From positions 6,976,001 through 7,040,000 of the forward strand of contig JABWDB010000005.1 in assembly GCA_019614645.1 (NCBI GenBank): a stretch of 64,000 bases of DNA, in the 5' to 3' direction. Of the stretch, positions 1 to 13,300 are shown one piece after another. The translations under genes and the position numbers were made by a program. The stretch's first letter is position 1. Each line of letters begins with the position of its first letter. Under the pieces are notes generated by a model, which saw nothing but the letters and a program-made list of their open reading frames with translations, was not told the DNA's origin and did no database searches. Source of the DNA: Stratiolaelaps scimitus (taxonomy: Eukaryota; Arthropoda; Arachnida; Mesostigmata; Laelapidae).

Positions 1-2103
1 TCAGAATTAGATCTGACGTCCATTACATCTCTTGAATATTAACTCAACACAAATTATACTGCTCATTTTAGGTCTGTCCTAATGTGGACTCAGAAGATCG
101 TCTGACTATCTATATGCATCTCTGCCAACCATGAAATTTGTACGCTTAACTTGATCAATACGATTACAATGAAAGACAATATAAGTAGGTGTTTATTTCT
201 CTTGATACTCGATATCAATCATCCTATGCATGTGTCTCATTCGTCTCCAAAATGTCAATAGGGGATAGGCTAACGGAGCGGTCATCAAGATTTACGTGTC
301 AGAGTAAAAAACAGAACCATTAAATAGACGTTTCTTTGTACGAACGTAGGGACACAGGCGAGATTGTTAGATCTCTACAGGTTGCGTGAAAAGATCGCAC
401 AAGATGCTTGAACCGCTCGTGGAAGGGACTATTTTGCGGTGGGCCACATGTCCATCAAACCCAGCCGTCCCGCGAGGCACTTTTCAAAGTGGGAATTTCT
501 CTCGGATCCAATTAGCCCTCGGGGAGACGGGTTTGCTGATGTGCACATCAGTTCGATGCGGCACAATTCAAATTGAACGTTTCGCCAAGGTTGATGCGTA
601 AGGACAACTGCAAACAGTTGCGCAAATACACCAATAGACTATTTCTACGTATCTCCGCGTAGTTAATCGAATGCTGGGTCAATCATCTTGTACCGAATAC
701 GGCCTGTGGTTTGGGACGAATGGGTCTATTTACTCTATTTATGGCTCTGTGTTCCGTGTTTACATTCTTTCAGGTAGTGTCTTGCGTACGTGTTTGTTCT
801 AGTATGCAGTTGCACACAAGTCGTGATACTTAACATCGTGAAACGTATGAGCTGCAAATGACGAAATGAATGATTTCTGTTATCGTTCTTGCTGCTGTGA
901 CATCGTGGAAAGACCTTTCAGCACGAGTTAGCAAACGCTAGCCAGATACGCGGCTTCGCGCTGCTACATCTGTTAGCCTCCGGGGATTGCACTCGCGAGG
1001 AAATCGCTTGACAGTATTTGTCTAAAACGGATGCGGATGTGTATGATACTGTTGTTCATATCAGCACGGTGCGGCGTGGCGACTGCTTCCCTGGATGCGG
1101 TCTGCCGTCTCGTCTCTTGGCTCGAGATCACATCGACGATCGAGTCATGCGTTGGGCATTAATTATAACGCTGCGGCGTTAACGTTCGATCGTGTGACCT
1201 TCGTGAAAAGCTGCGAGTGCATTTGAGTAGATTGCAAAACACATATATATATATATATACGTGCCAATAGGAATGAAAAAGTACGGTGAATATGCACTCA
1301 AATTTGTGCTGCTTAGGGGAGAAGCCACTGGACGGGATTGGCCTCCCCAACGGATAGATCTCTGTACATGAAGCGTTCTGGAGTAAATCAGTAAGACCGA
1401 GTCCTGTTTAGTGGTACGGTCAAACTATGACAAATGGGAGCGGGGACAATCAACTGGCCCAGGTCAAAAAACATAGCTGTGACTGGAACCTTGTAACGTT
1501 CATCGATAGGCGAAACAGCAACGAAATCAAATCTCGACCATCAGAAAATCAATCCATTGAATCTGACGATCTCTATCGATGATCTATCCCTTAATCGATA
1601 GTTATTAGATATACGTTTTGTCAACTACATCGTTGACTTGTTCAAGGTGTCACGGACGAAACCATCTGTTTAGCGTCCCGTCGGCCGGTTGTAAATAGCC
1701 CGACCGCAAGGAACGGCGCCAACGGATGCCGATGATAAACGCACAAAGTAAACCACACACAACACGTTGTTCTATAATTGTTGTGCTTCTATATACAACA
1801 GGTAAAATAGTCAATCGATGTATCGATGATCTTAAGGCAGAAACGTAACGGGTTCAAGATCATAATCGAAATGATCGACGAGAATTATAGTACTTGAAGT
1901 AGTTGTGTACCGTTAGAATCAAGTGGTATACGCACTTACGGATCAGTCATACAAGGCAATTGTTTTTGCGTTTTACATAGAAACGATTGAATCTAGGTAT
2001 ATATATATATACATATCATAATGTAATATATAATAACAATGTAAATAATAGTCTGTATATATAACCATCGAACTAGGATGTATATATAATATATGTTTGT
2101 ATT

Positions 2104-2105
<2 letters not shown>

Positions 2106-2136
<31 letters not shown>
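2106..2136. repeat. (TA)n microsatellite
   Basis: Perfect TA tract in a wider TA/GTAT-rich stretch (about 1997-2190). Confidence 0.95.
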
Positions 2137-2142
<6 letters not shown>

Positions 2143-2353
2143 CGGTATAGGTATATTTATAGATGTCTGTATATATATATATATACACATTCGATTGTGC
2201 ATATCATAGCATCGTATAATAAGTAATAAATGTTTGTAACGCAATGGAGTGACTAATAAATCGGTCTACTAAATCGTTTTTTCTGTACTAGTGTTCAGTG
2301 TACAAACAGAACATAGGCCGGAGCTGGCCTCCAGGCACGGAGCGAATCACAGC

Positions 2354-2377
2354 TATATATATATATATATATATATA
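2354..2377. repeat. (TA)n microsatellite
   Basis: Perfect TA tract. Confidence 0.95.
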
Positions 2378-4243
2378 GAATACTATAGGAATCCAACAAT
2401 AACAATCACATTCGTATTAGTTCCGACCATCCCTATCCTAGATTAATTGCGTATCGATTACACAGGTAGACATATCTTTGCTAATTGCCCGTTCCGAGAT
2501 CGATTGTTAGGGAAGAACAAAAGCTTGATTGAGTACAATGGCTATTGCTAACTCTGTGTCGATAATCAAAGCAAGATGAACGCGAACCAGTGGGGCCGTT
2601 AGCACGTTTAACCACTACGACTTCAGGACGACCACTGTGGTACATTATGAGTATGTGGTGTTGTTCAAATTACACTTCGCATATTGAATAGTATGTGATA
2701 ATTAGTGACAATATCTGATTCAATCCGCTTTCAGTGTATATAATTCGATGACTTCCTTCATCTGTGATATACTGAGTCGAACGCGTTGAATGATATCGAA
2801 CGCACAACAAACGCATTTGTTTAGGATAGACCTAAAGAAAGCCATGGTATTGGCATCGGTTTGAGTGCTCACTGACGAAAACGTGATATATATATATATT
2901 TCGAGCTAGTTAAAAAAGCCTCTCTATTCTGCTCTCACATAAGATTGTCCCGGCCACACGCAAGCTGAGGGTCTGCTGCGGCAATTTAAGCAACCGAGGT
3001 AACGCAGATATGAGTGAGATCGCAGCGCCTCTCCATCTCGTCGACGGTTACGACTCGAGATCATTCAAACTCATCGTCGTCGTTTACGCTGGTGAGCGTA
3101 ATATTGCTGGGAGGAAAAAAAACAACGAAGGCTCAGTGTGATGCAGACACTCGGCCGCGGTCACGTCTGACAGCGGCGATGATGACACAATAGATAATTA
3201 GAATATCGTAGAAGTGTGTCTAATACAATCATTAATGGTTCTTTTCGACGAGTATCACTTGCAGACACTGAGCGACACGGACCCGCTCTTCATACGGTGG
3301 GAGATCTGATCACGGGAGCGAGAGCGTATAGGGAGAACATGGCTCGCTCCATCTGCTAGCAAAATCTATCTGCTAGAGATCGATACTTGCGGGGTCGTTA
3401 TTATTACGTTAGGGGGAACACCAGGCACAATCGCATTCACCGGTAGAAGTTTACCTTTCGGTGAACAACAGCAGGGTCAGCTAGCCCACGTCATGCCCGT
3501 ACGGCAAGGCGAATGTGGGGTGGGCCGTGGCTCGACTCGTGTCCACATCTAACCGCCTTTGCTGAACGAATCCGCTAATCTTTACCGGAAGGGCTGCGGG
3601 GCTATTGAACACCGTCAACAGTTCATATGTGTCCACACGGCGCACGGGCTTCTCCTCATGGGAACACCCCCCCTCTTACAAAAGATCAACAACAGCATAA
3701 CAGACGGTGGTGACAATCAAGCGGATAGCAAGAACAAGAATATTCAATAGAATAGTAAATAGAATAATTAATTCGGCTAAATAACACACGCGTCGTTTGT
3801 CAAGCAAACAACCATACCCATACGGCCATCACTCATCCGTTGTGTTTCGCTGTGTGAGCTATCGGCTCGGGAGTGCCCATTGTAGGTCAACATCCCTCTG
3901 CTCGTTCTGGTTGCGCATATCATAATAATCAAATATAGCAAGCGATTACCGATTCACATGAGCATGCTCATGATGTTGCTTGTTCTCCGTATACCTGCAT
4001 TTCTGCTACCCGACCGTTAGCAGGGCTGTCATTGTCGTGGACATCTACACACAAGCGTGCCGAGCGTAGCAAAAAGAAAACACAGACAATGTTAATCTGG
4101 CAATAACACTGCATCAGAATGCGTTATGCAATATTGTTTTGCGAGCAGTGAAACCTGTAGAGGATATTGAAGAGAGGCGATTTTACACAACCGTCGAATC
4201 GCTATTCCATTGTATGCTCATTACTCAGCGCACAAGGCGCAAG

Positions 4244-4276
4244 ATATATATATATATATATTATATATATATATAC
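4244..4276. repeat. (TA)n microsatellite
   Basis: TA tract with one TT break. Confidence 0.9.
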
Positions 4277-5243
4277 ATACATATAGCGCTCATTCATGCG
4301 GACATTGCACACTCGCACATATTGGACACACAGACTATCCCGCTATGGGATCTGACCTCTCCAACGTCCAATGGGATTTCGACATCCTGGCAGGGGCCTT
4401 GTACGTCCTAGCTGACCCTCCTTCCATAGACATGCACGTTTATGTAAACGAGGTGTTTTATTAGGAACAATGAGGATAGTGTTGATATTTTGTCGTTCGC
4501 TCATCGCATTATGACGAATGGTTTGGATCGTTTCGATAATCTCTGTCCAAAATTCCTTTTCTTGCTAATCGCCATGCTAATATGGCGGATATTGTTACCT
4601 CCAGCAAACGTGTACCTGTATGGATGCTCGGCTCTAAAATGTCGATCCGGCATGCTAGCTGGTCAGATCGAGAGTTTCGACAGTTTCTGAGACAGTAACT
4701 AAGTTCGTGATAGGCAATCTCAATTGAATTACACCATACGATCCGGCTAATGATCGTCTCCGATTTAAGGCCGGTGCTTGAAGAACACTCGTCTAGATAT
4801 TCTCCTTTTGTATATGTATCTGTCTGTATTTGTTATATAGGTGTCGTGCGTTCTTGCCGGTGGCGCGTAGAGAGGGAACAGCGCTAGTCAGCAGTTGCAT
4901 CATTGAATTTACATGAATTCGTATTATTACTAATGTTGATGCATATTGATGATCTCCTTTCAATTCCAGGCTCGTTCGAATGCTACGTATATATATGTAT
5001 ATATATTTTGCCACTGGCCAGGAGACCAAGCTGTGTTGCCGAATTCGTACAGAGGCCCGTACAAGACAATCTCGCTAAGGAATGATTGATACATGTCTTC
5101 CATCCGTTACTTGCTTCTGTCCTCCTCTCGAGATTCAAAAAGGCAACAGGTTTGGTTGAAGTGTTCGCCCGTTCGACCCCTTAACTGAGTAGAGAGCAAG
5201 CGAACGCGTATGGCTCATGGGAACTCGGGACGCTCAATCTCAC

Positions 5244-5431
5244 CTAAGAACACTGCATGACCAGGGTGGGATCCCCATCTTGGGACAGCCTCCGATACAG
5301 GAAGACCCTCCCGACCTTGTCTCCCGAACGGGAGGAACCTTGGATACGTCCGTGATACGTGTCAGAGCATGTCCTTCCCACAGCACTGTAGGCGACACTA
5401 GTTCTGTTGCAGCGCAAGTAGCTAACCGCAC
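5244..5431 (-). other. coding-like segment, unidentified
   Basis: GC-richer than its surroundings, with two overlapping open frames on the minus strand. One reads GDKVGRVFLYRRLSQDGD and ends MQCS at a TAG that coincides with a possible donor (TTAG then GTGAGATT). It may be an exon or a decayed gene piece. No family recognised. Confidence 0.2.
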
Positions 5432-8158
5432 TTGATATCATTCGTGAACGATTTTTCTTTTCGTTTGGTGGTCGATGGGCCATGGTATGTTCTGTCATTA
5501 TTATCATTATTAGGTATAACGTGCTTATGTTGTTCATTGGAACACACAGGATTACGGTGTGTTCTTCGGAAAGTGGCGAGATTTGCATATGTGCATTGTA
5601 TCAGCATTCGGACACGCGTAACAATCTCGGATATTCTCTCATACCTAGATACAGCATCACATCACGGAGAGATAACTATTCGCGGTTTAAGATGCCGATG
5701 GGTGGCATTCGTTCTTCTGGATTTGTAAACGGCGGATCTTCAGTTTTCATGGACTTAACTCTTACGACGTATTGATCCATGTTTCGATCATCTTTCAACG
5801 ATTGTCCCCTGATACGGGTTCTAGTCTTATCTGTGTTTCTTTCCTTCGAACTAGCTATACGACGATACTAATAATAATAATAATTAATAATAATCTCTTC
5901 ATATTAGCTAGAGCTCCTCTCTCTACCTGTGTTCTTGTCACCTTGTCTCGCATCGTTGTGCGACCATCTCGTCATTACTATCTCGTCATCACCACGTGGA
6001 GAATTATTATTATTATCGAGTTCCGTCTAATCCAATACGCGTTGGTAGTTAACAGTTCTACAACAACCGGCCGAGTGGGCACTCCCATTAAGGCAGCGTG
6101 ATACAACTAGTTAACCCTGTATCTACTGAGCTCTACTGCGAGAGAGAATCAACTAACAGACAAATCAGGCGGATCATCGAGTGATTTGTGAGGTGAGGTC
6201 CGTTGATATCCGGTTTGTCGACATGAACTGAGTTGGGCTGAGTTGAGTTGTGTGCAGCCGATAGTACGCAATGGTGTCGGTCATTGCAATATTGCGTCAG
6301 TATACAGCAAAAGCATTGTGTTAAAGGTCGATCTTCACGTTCCGGGCTGTGAGCGACTATCTCCGTGACTGACGCACTCAGTCGATCGATAGATCGGCGT
6401 CAACGTTGATGCTGATTGGATTTGACGCAATAAACGAAGTATTACTAACGATCCCTGATAATGATGATCATTGCCGGCGATTACGTTCGTGTCCACTACT
6501 ATAATAACACCCCACAGAACTTGTGCCATTCGTGTCGCATAAAAGAAACTCGTACGTCCCTATCACGGCATCGTTGTATTGCTTCATGGTGAATGTTGCT
6601 ACTTAATTTGCGGTGGAGATTGGAATCACATAAATGATTAGAGTGATTTGGCATACAAGGGTGTGAATATAAATCCGACGAGACTTTTGAACCACACCGA
6701 TGTGTTCGTCTCTGCTGAATTGTTGGCTGAGACAACCCCCTATGCGATGAAACACCGGACGCTGATTATGACGAACAATGTAATTATGACTATATTAACA
6801 ACGTAATTCGATTATTATCAACTGGCGTTCGCGCTGCGGCCACATCCACAGGTTTTCGTTAATGTATTTATATGTATATAGTTATGTATCTATGTATGTA
6901 TGCGTGTTTATCTATGTATATAGGTGGCAGTTGAGATTTCTCTCGCCATGGAAATACTCCATTATTACATTGGGTTTTTCGCTGGGGCAAGGTCCACGTG
7001 TCTTGACCTAACATACGTGATGGTTTCAAGTCGTACGGCCAGCATCTTTTCTTGCAGGTCCACTCCTGCAGCCGCCGGGGAAAGGCCATAACTGCAAAGC
7101 CGAATAGTCGGCTGTCGTCGCAAATGATCTCCTGTTACCTGGGTTGCACTGGGGGATTACGTTCACTTCGCCGCTGGGTCTCCCTCAGTGAAAAGGCTTT
7201 TGCTGTCTTCCATTTCATTTATCCCACGAATAATGTGAACTAATATTTGTTCCTTGTCTGGTAGAATTAATAGTCATCAAGAACGGGCCGATCGTCGTGC
7301 AAGCAGAAAAGCCATCGTTCAAACGGCGTAACCTGCAAATCGTATAGGCGCATGTTAGACACATAGGGGCTGTTCGCAGGATACTAATACTTAACAGCTC
7401 ACTAATGACCACTCAGATCAAACAGCATAGTTTCTATATAGTGCAGGTGAAAGTACTGGATTTCATAGACGTTATTCACGAACAATTGACGGGCGTTTAC
7501 TACTGTTAGTTTTGTTGGTGGACCAAGAACTGGCTCCGTGAGATTGATCGAGTGCATTCTCCCAACCTGATACGGGGATATTGTAAAATTCCGGGTCGAT
7601 ATCTACCATCTTTCCTTCCCACAACCGAATTAATTCGGAGAGAGCTGGCGGCTCTTTTTTCTTGGTGGTGTTGGTATGCTAACGCATGTCAACACCGTGA
7701 CCCCTCCCCCCCATGGTACAGTTGAATATGCTCAACAGCACCGCCTTTCCCGGTTGGCGCACTTCTTCAGTTAGGGCGGTGAGATTTGAACAACCCCAGC
7801 CACGACATCCTTCTTGCCGTACGGACATGACGTGGTTAGCTGACTCTCAGCTGCTTCCCTTCTCTCCAACCCCAGACTTCCTCGCTAGGACCTCTGTCCG
7901 CTTCCCGTACGTAAACGACTACTGTGGTCAATAGGGTATCTGTAGAAAGCCCCGTATATATAAACACGCAGAATTTATGACGCATTCAGGAAGTAGACGG
8001 TGCCTTTCCTTTCTGCACCCTGGTAGCTGTGCCGCAGACCACATGTAGTCTCCTACCCACCACGCCATGTCCGCAGGCGAGCTGTCGACCCTGGTAGCTT
8101 GAAACAACACCTCAGTCCTTTAACAAATAACGGAGTGTCGCCAAAGAGGTAGACGAAT

Positions 8159-10319
8159 CTATTTCGTGCCGAAGAGTGCATTCTCATAACGCGTTTTCAG
8201 AATGCTTGTTACCTCATGCTCGGTGATTCCATAGAATTCGCGTAGTTCGTCAGCAGGGAACCAGGCTGGCTCCTCGGGTGGCAGCAGCGTCACTCCACCC
8301 GCGCGTAAAACTGCCACCAGTGGGATCCATAATGTCGAGACACCAATAAGGAAGATGATCAGAAGTACACACCAGCCTGGCCAGGACAGCGGTATTGTCA
8401 TCGCCTAATAGAATTGATTGCGCATAGACATTAGAGAGAAGTCTTTGAGTAATTTCCACGTGATATTCAAATTAATGCGGTTGGGTGGCTTGTAAAAGGT
8501 AGCCGCTGTGCGTTTACACAATGACGAGAGATGATAAGATCCTATGGAATATCGTATCGGGCGATATTGTACGAATGCTTCAATACAGTGGTTCTGCTTC
8601 GCACATGAATCGTCAAACATTGAACAAAAGTGATGACGTCGAACATTGCTTAGATAATAGATATAATATCGGTGATAATCGATGTATGCATACATACCTT
8701 TTCACGGTCCCACACTTCGTATCGAATACCTCCGGTGAAGATTTTATGAAACGAGGCCGCCAGAATGGTGAGCATCGTTGCCGGGGCGAGATACTTCCAG
8801 CAGACATTGAAGTAAAAGCCGGGTCGAACGCCAGTCATCAATTCGATATCGTCATTAAATCTGTAAAACGAAAACTGTATTTGTTTACTATTTCCCTGAC
8901 AAACAAACATGACAAATGAAGTGACTAGTGACTATATATACAGTATATATATATTAGGTTGACCCAAAAATAATGAGACTCCTATCGTCTTGCGCCGAAT
9001 TCCTATTCTTGGCCGGTGTGAATTCAAATTTGGCGTGTAGTGTCTAACTGAGATCCATCGAAGGTTGCCGTGAAGCGAATGTTGCATAATGCCCTGAATT
9101 TGACGGCAGGTGTGCCGCTGGTGTTCGCAGTTTAGGTAAGGCTGCTGGGACATTAATATGTCGTATAACATGTCGTCGAATTATTAAAAATAATCTGAGA
9201 ATGCAGAAAAAAAAGTGCAAAATGGGTCCCTACACCTATACTAATAGGTATAACAATTATTTTTTTCTAATAATAATTTTTACTTTATGGAATATATATA
9301 TATATATATATATTAAGCGCCACACGGTTGCCACAGCCACGGACAACATTGTATGTATATGATGAATGGTTGCGTGGCGATTCGTACCGTTTAAGCCCGT
9401 ATATCCATGCGATAGAGATCGTTTCACCAAGCGCGATAATGAGCAACGGGAAACTGCCGGCGAAATTGTCGAATAGGGTGAACACGTAGTTGCCAGCACC
9501 ATGAGCGAAGACCATTGAGAGAGCACACGAGACTGCACAAATGCTCCCTGCAAAAATCACCATTATCATAATAATAACAATAATAATAATAGGAAGTTGA
9601 CGTTGAATGACTAAAATTGTGTTGTTGTATGTATTTCGTGAGAAAGCACAGTTAGATACACATACCCAGTAGTCATCAGAATGCGGACCTACAGACATCT
9701 CTCATCTGATCTATGGGTATATATATATATATATATATATATATTGAAAATAATGTGCAGTCTACATGTGTACACGCGTTGGGTGGCGGGTACAGGTTTG
9801 TAGCGATAATCATCTATTACAATATGGTGATATGATGAGCTACTTATTGTCTTTACCAGTTAGTAGTTCTTTGCGAAGATTTGGGAAGAGTTTCAGATCG
9901 ACGACAGAGGTGACGACGCCTTCGAGGGTGCCGAATTGGCTGTCGATGCCTAAGGTAAACAGCATCATGAAGAACAGCACTGACCACAGCGGTGCGCCTG
10001 AAGATTAGAATCAACAAGGTTAGAATCAGTGCACATAAGAGAGCGACCATTTAAATTATCAATTAGCGGTGATCATTCTGACGGCCGCACAAATTCAGCC
10101 AAGCTTACCTGGAAACTGATTGATAGCTTCGGTGAAGGCGATGAAGGCAAGGCCAGGACCGGAGGCGCTCTGCTGGAGCTCCTCTTCCAAGCTACACGCT
10201 TTCCAGCCGATAGCTCCAACCGGCGGATGGGTCATATTGGGAAACCTTAGCGCCCTCTCAGCCAAGCAACGTTTATTCGTCATGTGCGCCTTAAAACCTG
10301 CGTTCACCAATACAGATTG

Positions 10320-10362
<43 letters not shown>

Positions 10363-13300
10363 TGCTACGGGTGACAATACTAATTAAGAGTGAGATTATA
10401 TTTCATTTTATTATATGCATGTAAAGCTAGCTCAAAGCGGGTGAGAGGCAACTGTTGACAGGTCGGAGCCTTGCTCTCCTGATGAATGCTGAGGTTTAAA
10501 TGAAGATGATTAATGGCTCCCGGTTTATAAACGTTATTATCCTCTGCTGCTGCTTGCTTTCATTACTAAGTAAATAAATAATAACAATACTAATAAAATA
10601 ACAACCGTACTAGCAATACTAATAACAAGTTCAATAGTAATTTCCACTATAAGATTACTAAAACATACCGAGAATCGAGAACACCACAATTCCCGCGAAC
10701 ATTGACGTGGCGCAATTGCAGAAAGATACCAGTACAGCGTCTCTAAAATGAAGTGTTGCACCAGCAACTTAGACTCGATCAGGATAATATCAGCTTGTGG
10801 ATAGAAAAAATGATAGAGAGAAGTCGAATCAATTTCGCTCGCATCAGTGTATACTCCCCTAGAAGTTTCACCTTGATGGAAACTTCAGACATTCACAGTT
10901 AAGGAAGTCTCCAACTAATACAAACGCTTCGAGTGAACACCTAATATTGTAATATATTGGGGGCGAAGAATAAGAAGCAGAGCATAGGTACCTAAAGCAG
11001 TTATTGTGGACAGGGTTGTACGACGAGAAAGCAATCAGTCCACCGAACGCGAGGCCGAGCGAGAAAAAGATCTGTGTTCCCGCTTCGAGCCAAACCATTG
11101 GGTCGCCCAATTTCGTCCACTACAGATAGATGACAAAAAAGAAGAACACAGAGATGTGAATCAGTACAGATCCCGCCGGGGAACTGTGGTAAGAATTGCG
11201 AGCCACCATAGGATCATATTCAGCAATCAACTCAGTGGTCCGAGCCAATATACGCAGGTTGCATAAGAAAGGATGATTTTGGTCATTCTACTGAAAATGA
11301 TCAATGATACGAGGGTAGGTTACCGTCCGCAAAGAACGAAGGGCGGCAGGCGGGGGGGGGGCTATTATTGATAGATGACATGAGATGATCTGAGATGCAA
11401 TTTTTTTAATGTAGTACTGATTCGACGTGACAACGACAACTTACATCCGGTTTGAATAGGTGAATGAGCCCATCAGACATCCCCTCGAGCGTGATCCCGC
11501 GAAAAAAGAAAATGATCAACACGAAGTAAGGGAAGGTCGCCGTGACATACACCACCTGCGAACATGGTGACACGTCAACTCCGATTAGTATTAACGAACG
11601 ACAAATCGCGGCCGTGCAGGGAGATGCGTGCTCTGTTTGGTGGCGTCCGTCTCTCGTCACGCACCCAACATCATATAACCGCTAAACGTCGACGTCAGAC
11701 GGTTTGTTTTTTTTCTCCATAGCACGTAAGTGTGGAAGTGACCGAGGCGTCGTTTCACCATGACGAGAGCATAAGTTAGAGGCGGATAACGTTCGTGAAG
11801 TGTCATCGAAGTCAATCTACCTCATATACTTCAGCATACTTCATAATAGCGTAGCTATGGCTAAATAGTTCATGCCTTTCCTGATGACGCGATGCCCTTG
11901 ATCATGCACATGTAACAGAGGATCCAAGCGGCGACAAGGCACAACGCGATTTTGTAGTTGAATGGGGCGGGGCTCTCGATATCTGACGAGACGTCCAGTG
12001 TCACCCGGTACCAGAAGTACTGCGTTGGACTGCTCTTCTGCAAATGACATCATCGCGCATCATCATCATCGTCGTCATCGAAATAATATACCGCAATAGA
12101 AACCATTGCAGCATCGTATCATCTAGGCCAGGACAATGTATGAATAGGCGCCGACATGCGCTTTATCTGCAGAGTAGGCCTCCTCGCAATGGGTCAGTGT
12201 GCTCTTCGAGTGGTACACAGTCTCTTGCAAGGCCAGACCCGGTTTAGATCAAACGTAACTAGCTGTATACGCAGAGGAGTGAAAGAGAGATATTGTTTTG
12301 TTTTCAGCTCCAATAAGCTTGAATCAAGCCACAATTGAACTGAAACCCGCAAACACGAGGAGAATCATTGCAGATGTGGTGGATTGGAACCAAATTCACT
12401 ACTTGTTTTTCTTATACTTGGTTTAATAGGGCTTTTATCATGTAGCTTGTGATTGCGTCAAAGAATAGGGCGGTACCTTCAAATGATCAACCACCCACCT
12501 GGCACTCAGGTACGATGAGTGCAGTACCATTCGCCGTAACAGTATGTGGACACTCCGCCCATGGTAATGGTGTTCCGAACGATTGAAGAAAATAGTACAG
12601 GCACCACGCGATAATGGTGTTGTAGTACAGAGCCACGTTGAACGATACCACAGCCGATGCAATGCCTAATATTATAGTAAATGCGGATAGATAAATATGA
12701 TAAACAATCTCGAACTGATGTTGCCCACAGACGATGAATCGTTTAAAACAAAGCAACACATATATTTTAATATTGACGTATTTAGCGCAAAATGATTAGC
12801 TACCCACGACGCGAGGGTGTCAATGTTTAGTCTATGAAACAAATAAATTTTGGCAAACCGTTTTCTTCTAGTGGGAATCCCGGAATAGAGCACTTACCAA
12901 TTCCTCCGCAATAGGGTGACACTAGGTTCCAGACGCCAATAGCGCCTTTGCGGAGTCGCTGCCCTACCGCAAGCTCCATGTAGAATATTGGTAGCCCCTC
13001 GATGGCCAGCATGATAAAATACGGAATTAAGAAGGCCCCTGCAGGACGGCAAATTAGAAGAAATTGTACGACAGATAACATGATAATTATTTTCTGTTTA
13101 ATCACATACTTACAATAGTGCATATGATAAATCACATCTGCAAAGTGCAGTGAACTGCGGTGAATACACGTGGTAACAGCTTGAATTCTCATAGCGCATC
13201 ATTGTGACTTGTGTCATACGTCGGCTCGAACTCTAGACATGGCATATTATAGTTTCACTAAATAAAAAGGGTCCCCCTACGGAATTACCCAAAGCTGGTC

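Larger units (their letters stand above)
1..8158. other. no recognised gene
   Basis: Only short ORFs without homology I can name. Contains TA microsatellites (1243-1259, 2106, 2354, 4244), an (AAT)n stretch near 5870-5895 and one coding-like block at 5244-5431. The last part should include the SLC6 3' UTR; I saw no clear AATAAA there. Confidence 0.6.

Noticed and set aside
1973..2244. Ile-Tyr-rich ORFs over TA repeats
   Set aside because: Microsatellite artefacts. The same applies at 4139-4464, 9257-9698, 20382-20618 and 39047-39233.
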